This document shows, piece after piece, positions 60,819-64,000 of a stretch of DNA of 64,000 nt. The stretch comes from JAEUQQ01 sp963697285 (lineage in GTDB: Bacteria > Acidobacteriota > Vicinamibacteria > Vicinamibacterales > JAFNAJ01): positions 9,723-73,722 of the forward strand of contig CAVONI010000010.1 of assembly GCA_963697285.1 (NCBI GenBank), given 5' to 3'. Within the stretch, counting starts at the first letter, position 1, and the number at the start of each line of letters is the position of its first letter. The notes under the pieces were generated by a model. That model made no database searches. It was not told the origin of the DNA and worked only from the letters and a program-made list of their open reading frames with translations. The position numbers and the translations under genes are program-made.

Positions 60819-63800
60819 ATGCCCTCGCGACGTGTCGTCATCACCTGTTGCCTCGCTGCCGTGCTCGGGAGGTCAGCGCCTCTTCACGCCGGTGACCCTC
60901 CGCCGTCGCTCGTCAGCGTTGCCCCAAACGGGGCGGTCGGTAACGGCCCAAGCGATTCACCCTCGGTGAACGCCACCGGCACCTGTGTCGCCTTCCAGTC
61001 CGCCGCCTCGAACCTGGTGGATGGCGACACCAATGGCTGGGTGGACGTCTTCGTGCGCGACCTGGTCAACGCCACGACCGCGCGCATCAGCGTGGCGACA
61101 GGCGGCACGCAGGCCAACGGGCACAGCTACGAGCCGGCCGTCAGCGGCGACTGCCGCGTCGTCGCGTTCACTTCACTCGCATCGAACCTCGTCGCCGGCG
61201 ACACCAATGGCGTTGCAGACGTCTTCGTCCACGACCTTGCGACGCACGTGACGCACCGCGTGAGCCTCCGGCCAGACGGCACGCAAGGCAACCGGGATGC
61301 CTCGTCGCCAGGCATCAGCGGCGATGGGCACGTCGTGGTCTTCGACACTGCCGGGAACCCGACCAGCGGCACCGGACGGGTGTTCGTTCACGATCGCGCG
61401 ACGGGTCAGACGACCGAGATTGCGCAGCCAGCCGCGCGCATGCTCCGGCAGCCGGCGATCAGTGCGGATGGGCGTTACGTGGCGTTCATGTCGTATGCGC
61501 GCACGGGCATGCCCGGCGATTACTACGACGATGGCGTGTGGCTGCACGATCGGACGACGGGCGCGACGCAACGCATCGCGTCTGCGCCGGGGCCAGACGA
61601 CCCGCTGGTCGGGCGTCCCGCAATCGATGCTGCCGGGGCCACCGTGGCCTTCGCCGTCACATCCGCCGAAGGACCCGCCCGGGTACGCAGCTGGCACGTG
61701 AAGCTCTTCGATCGGGTGACGGGCGAGACGCGGCCGCTCACCTACCAGCAGATGCCGGGCTGGCCCTCTCGCCCTGGTTTCACCTGCACTGTCGTGCCGT
61801 GTGGCGCGACCATGCGTCCATCCCTCGACGCCAGCGGCCGCCAGGTCGGGCTGTCGCAGTACGGCAACACCAGTGCCTTCGTGTTCGATCTGTGGGTCGT
61901 CGATCGCTGGGCCGCAAGCGGCGTTCGCGTGGGGAGCCTGATCGACGGGGCGACACCGCTGATCGCGAACACGCGAGAGGTGTCGCTGAGCGGTGACGGG
62001 CGCCTCGCGGCGTTTGCGGGGAGCACGCTCGTGGCCGATCCCGCAGCTCCGGCGCACGTGTGGGTCTCGAACGTCGATCAGGACCGCGACGGCATGCCCG
62101 GCTACTGGGAGCGGTCGATGGGGCTCGCCGACGGACTCGCGCCCACCGATGCGACGCTCGACTCCGACGGTGACGGCATCGGCAACCTGGATGAATACCG
62201 TGCGGGCTCCAACCCGCTCGGTTTCTTCCGCAACTACCTGGCCGAGGGGGCCACCAGCGACTTCTTCTCGACGACCCTCGCGATCACGGGGAGCGGCCCC
62301 GTGATGCTGACCTTCCAGCGCGCAGACGCGACCATCGTTCGCGAGTTCCGCAGCGCCGTGTCGAGCGCGCCCACGGCCGTGGAGGTCGGCGGCCTCGCCG
62401 GGATGGAGCACGCGGAGTTCTCGACCCTGGTCGAGTCGGCCAGCCCGCTCGTCGTCGATCGCACGATGACGTGGGATCGCACGCGCTACAGCGGGCACGC
62501 GGAGACCGCGCAGTCGCGACCTCGCCTCACCTGGTACTTTGCCGAAGGCGCCACCCACTCGGGGCTGGACCTGTTCTACCTGCTGCAGAATCCCTCGACT
62601 GAACCAGCGGTCGTCGAGGTGACCTACCTGCTGCCCTCACCGTCTCCGCCGCTGGTGAAGCGTTACACGGTGGCACCGTCGAGTCGCTACACGATCTGGG
62701 TCAACAAGGAACACGCGTTGCTCGCGGCCACCGACGTGTCGGCGACGATCCGCTCGACGAACGCCGTGCCCATCCTCGCCGAGCGGGCGCTGTACGCGAA
62801 CCAGCCCGGCCGGATGTTCAACGCGGGGCACGCCGCCGCGGGCATCGGCGACCTGTCGAGCGACTGGTATTTCGCCGAGGGCGCGACCGGTGCGATGTTC
62901 GACGAGTTCATCACGATTGCGAACCCTGGCGACACCGTGGCCGACGTCGATGTCACCTACCTGCTGCCGGGCGGCGGCACCGTGGCGGTCGCGCACCGGG
63001 TGGCGCCATCGAGCCGGTACACGATCTGGGTGGACTACGACCATCCGCGGCTGGCCGACACTGCGGTATCGGCAGTCGTTCGCGCGCGAGATGGCGTCGG
63101 GATCGCTGCCGAACGCGTGCTGTGGTGGCCTGGACCGACTGCTGCCTCGTGGGACGAAGCGCACGTGGTCGTGGGCGCCACGCGGGCGTGGCGGCGCTGG
63201 GCCATCGCCGACGGAATCATCGACGCAGACACCGAAATGTTCGTCCTCATCGGGAACCCGTCGGCTGCCGCGGCCACTGCGCGGGTGACGCTGACGTGGC
63301 AGGGAGGCACCCAGACGCGAGACTACGCCCTCGCGCCAACGAGCAGGGCCAACGCGTGGATCAACGCGGAGTTCTCGCCGCCCCCAGGTCGATTCTCGGT
63401 GCTCGTGGAGAGCGATGCCGACGTGGTCGTGGAACGCGCGACCTACTGGGACGCCAGCGGGCGCGCGTGGGCGGGTGGCTCCGCCGCCATGGCGGTGCCG
63501 CAGCCCCTCGTCTTCGCAAGTGAGCCCGACTTCGTTGTGGCCACAGCGCCCACACACCGTTCGTCGTTCAACAGCATGCCGACCGGCGCCGTCTCGTTCC
63601 CCTTCGCACTCGATGGGTTGACGTTCACGCTCACTGCGGCCGGAGCAAGCCCGACGATCGAACCTGCCGGCTCGAGCGGCCTCGGCACCAGCTACCTCGC
63701 CGCAACGCTCAACGTCGGCGTCGACAACATCCTGATCACGCTGCCCCCCGGCATACGCGCCGCAGGCCTCTGGTTGACCGACGCGATGAGTGGCTGGAAT

Positions 63801-63998
63801 CCGCAGGTCACCATGACGGACGCGGCCGGCGCCGGCGCTTCGACGACCGGACACTTCCTGGGCCGGCCCTCGTTCGTGGGATTCGAATCGGCACACGACA
63901 TCGTCACCATCCGCCTCTGGTCGAACGCCAGTGCCAGCCCGCCGGGGTTCCCCGTCGCGACACACCTGAACCTGGGAGACATCCTGACCCGCCGATGA
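60819..63998 (+). CDS. Secreted PD40 propeller protein with TSP3 and WYFAEGAT modules
   Basis: 1,059 residues. A signal peptide (VVITCCLAAVLGRSAPLHAG) is followed by PD40-type blades (SPSVNATGTCVAFQS, VSGDCRVVAFTS, ISADGRYVAFMS) to about residue 400. A calcium-binding thrombospondin-type-3 stretch comes next (DQDRDGMPGYWE, DSDGDGIGNLDEY). Then come three or four modules built on YLAEGAT / WYFAEGAT, NPG/NPS and YTVAPSSRYTIWV, a pattern seen in DUF5719-like secreted proteins. The last 150 residues are another beta domain (FALDGLTFTLT, GVDNILITLP). The ATG at 60819 has GGAGG close upstream; the gene ends two bases before the window edge. It is related to the partial gene at 1-840. Its function is unknown. 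Confidence 0.88.
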   Translation: MPSRRVVITCCLAAVLGRSAPLHAGDPPPSLVSVAPNGAVGNGPSDSPSVNATGTCVAFQSAASNLVDGDTNGWVDVFVRDLVNATTARISVATGGTQANGHSYEPAVSGDCRVVAFTSLASNLVAGDTNGVADVFVHDLATHVTHRVSLRPDGTQGNRDASSPGISGDGHVVVFDTAGNPTSGTGRVFVHDRATGQTTEIAQPAARMLRQPAISADGRYVAFMSYARTGMPGDYYDDGVWLHDRTTGATQRIASAPGPDDPLVGRPAIDAAGATVAFAVTSAEGPARVRSWHVKLFDRVTGETRPLTYQQMPGWPSRPGFTCTVVPCGATMRPSLDASGRQVGLSQYGNTSAFVFDLWVVDRWAASGVRVGSLIDGATPLIANTREVSLSGDGRLAAFAGSTLVADPAAPAHVWVSNVDQDRDGMPGYWERSMGLADGLAPTDATLDSDGDGIGNLDEYRAGSNPLGFFRNYLAEGATSDFFSTTLAITGSGPVMLTFQRADATIVREFRSAVSSAPTAVEVGGLAGMEHAEFSTLVESASPLVVDRTMTWDRTRYSGHAETAQSRPRLTWYFAEGATHSGLDLFYLLQNPSTEPAVVEVTYLLPSPSPPLVKRYTVAPSSRYTIWVNKEHALLAATDVSATIRSTNAVPILAERALYANQPGRMFNAGHAAAGIGDLSSDWYFAEGATGAMFDEFITIANPGDTVADVDVTYLLPGGGTVAVAHRVAPSSRYTIWVDYDHPRLADTAVSAVVRARDGVGIAAERVLWWPGPTAASWDEAHVVVGATRAWRRWAIADGIIDADTEMFVLIGNPSAAAATARVTLTWQGGTQTRDYALAPTSRANAWINAEFSPPPGRFSVLVESDADVVVERATYWDASGRAWAGGSAAMAVPQPLVFASEPDFVVATAPTHRSSFNSMPTGAVSFPFALDGLTFTLTAAGASPTIEPAGSSGLGTSYLAATLNVGVDNILITLPPGIRAAGLWLTDAMSGWNPQVTMTDAAGAGASTTGHFLGRPSFVGFESAHDIVTIRLWSNASASPPGFPVATHLNLGDILTRR

Positions 63999-64000
63999 TG

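Overview
The window is GC-rich, densely coding bacterial DNA. Its gene content fits a soil-type member of the Acidobacteriota, most likely near the class Vicinamibacteria: giant PKD/Ig/carboxypeptidase-regulatory surface proteins, PD40 propellers, a periplasmic-type molybdenum hydroxylase, a MauG-like peroxidase and uronate catabolism. This placement is inferred from gene repertoire and composition only. I found no rRNA, tRNA, CRISPR array, integrase or insertion sequence.

Layout. 1-840: 5' part of a PD40-type secreted protein (minus). 1112-5601: a complete glucose PTS on two genes (EIIA-HPr-EI fusion, then a PtsG-like EIIC-EIIB-EIIB). 5646-6876: a DUF4199-like membrane protein and an enoyl-CoA hydratase/isomerase. 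6921-7580: elbB (minus). 7905-37667: two tandem giant genes, each encoding an exported protein of about 4,900-5,000 residues, followed by a small cysteine-free thioredoxin-fold protein (37722-38231). 38438-43452: a minus-strand operon, ROK regulator-kduI/iolB-kdgF-kduD-eda-kdgK, which converts unsaturated uronates to pyruvate and glyceraldehyde-3-phosphate. It has a near-consensus promoter overlapped by an inverted-repeat operator. 43756-48714: Rsm22-like protein, M1 aminopeptidase, and a LOV-domain PP2C/SpoIIE phosphatase (probable blue-light receptor). 48755-52477: a lipoprotein, an outer-membrane barrel, a small LURP/tubby-like protein and a di-haem peroxidase. 52579-54908: histidine kinase and OmpR-type regulator. 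55051-59569: a Tat-exported aldehyde oxidoreductase of PaoABC type. 59691-60497: an inositol-monophosphatase-family protein with an altered metal site. 60819-63998: a second PD40 secreted protein.

Nine reading-frame breaks fall in six otherwise well-conserved genes (ptsG, DUF4199, giant 1 with four, giant 2, kduD, kduI). Eight are explained by one extra base, and each corrected gene length is a whole number of codons. In the PKD array the extra bases show directly as 277-nt units among 276-nt units. I read these as base-calling or assembly errors rather than decay, and I annotate the genes as full-length CDS with the break noted.

Two families of short palindromic repeats sit between genes: a GTAGGGGCCGCG-type REP hairpin and a GGGGTC/GACCCC-type palindrome. 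The least explained part is the 30-kb giant-protein locus.
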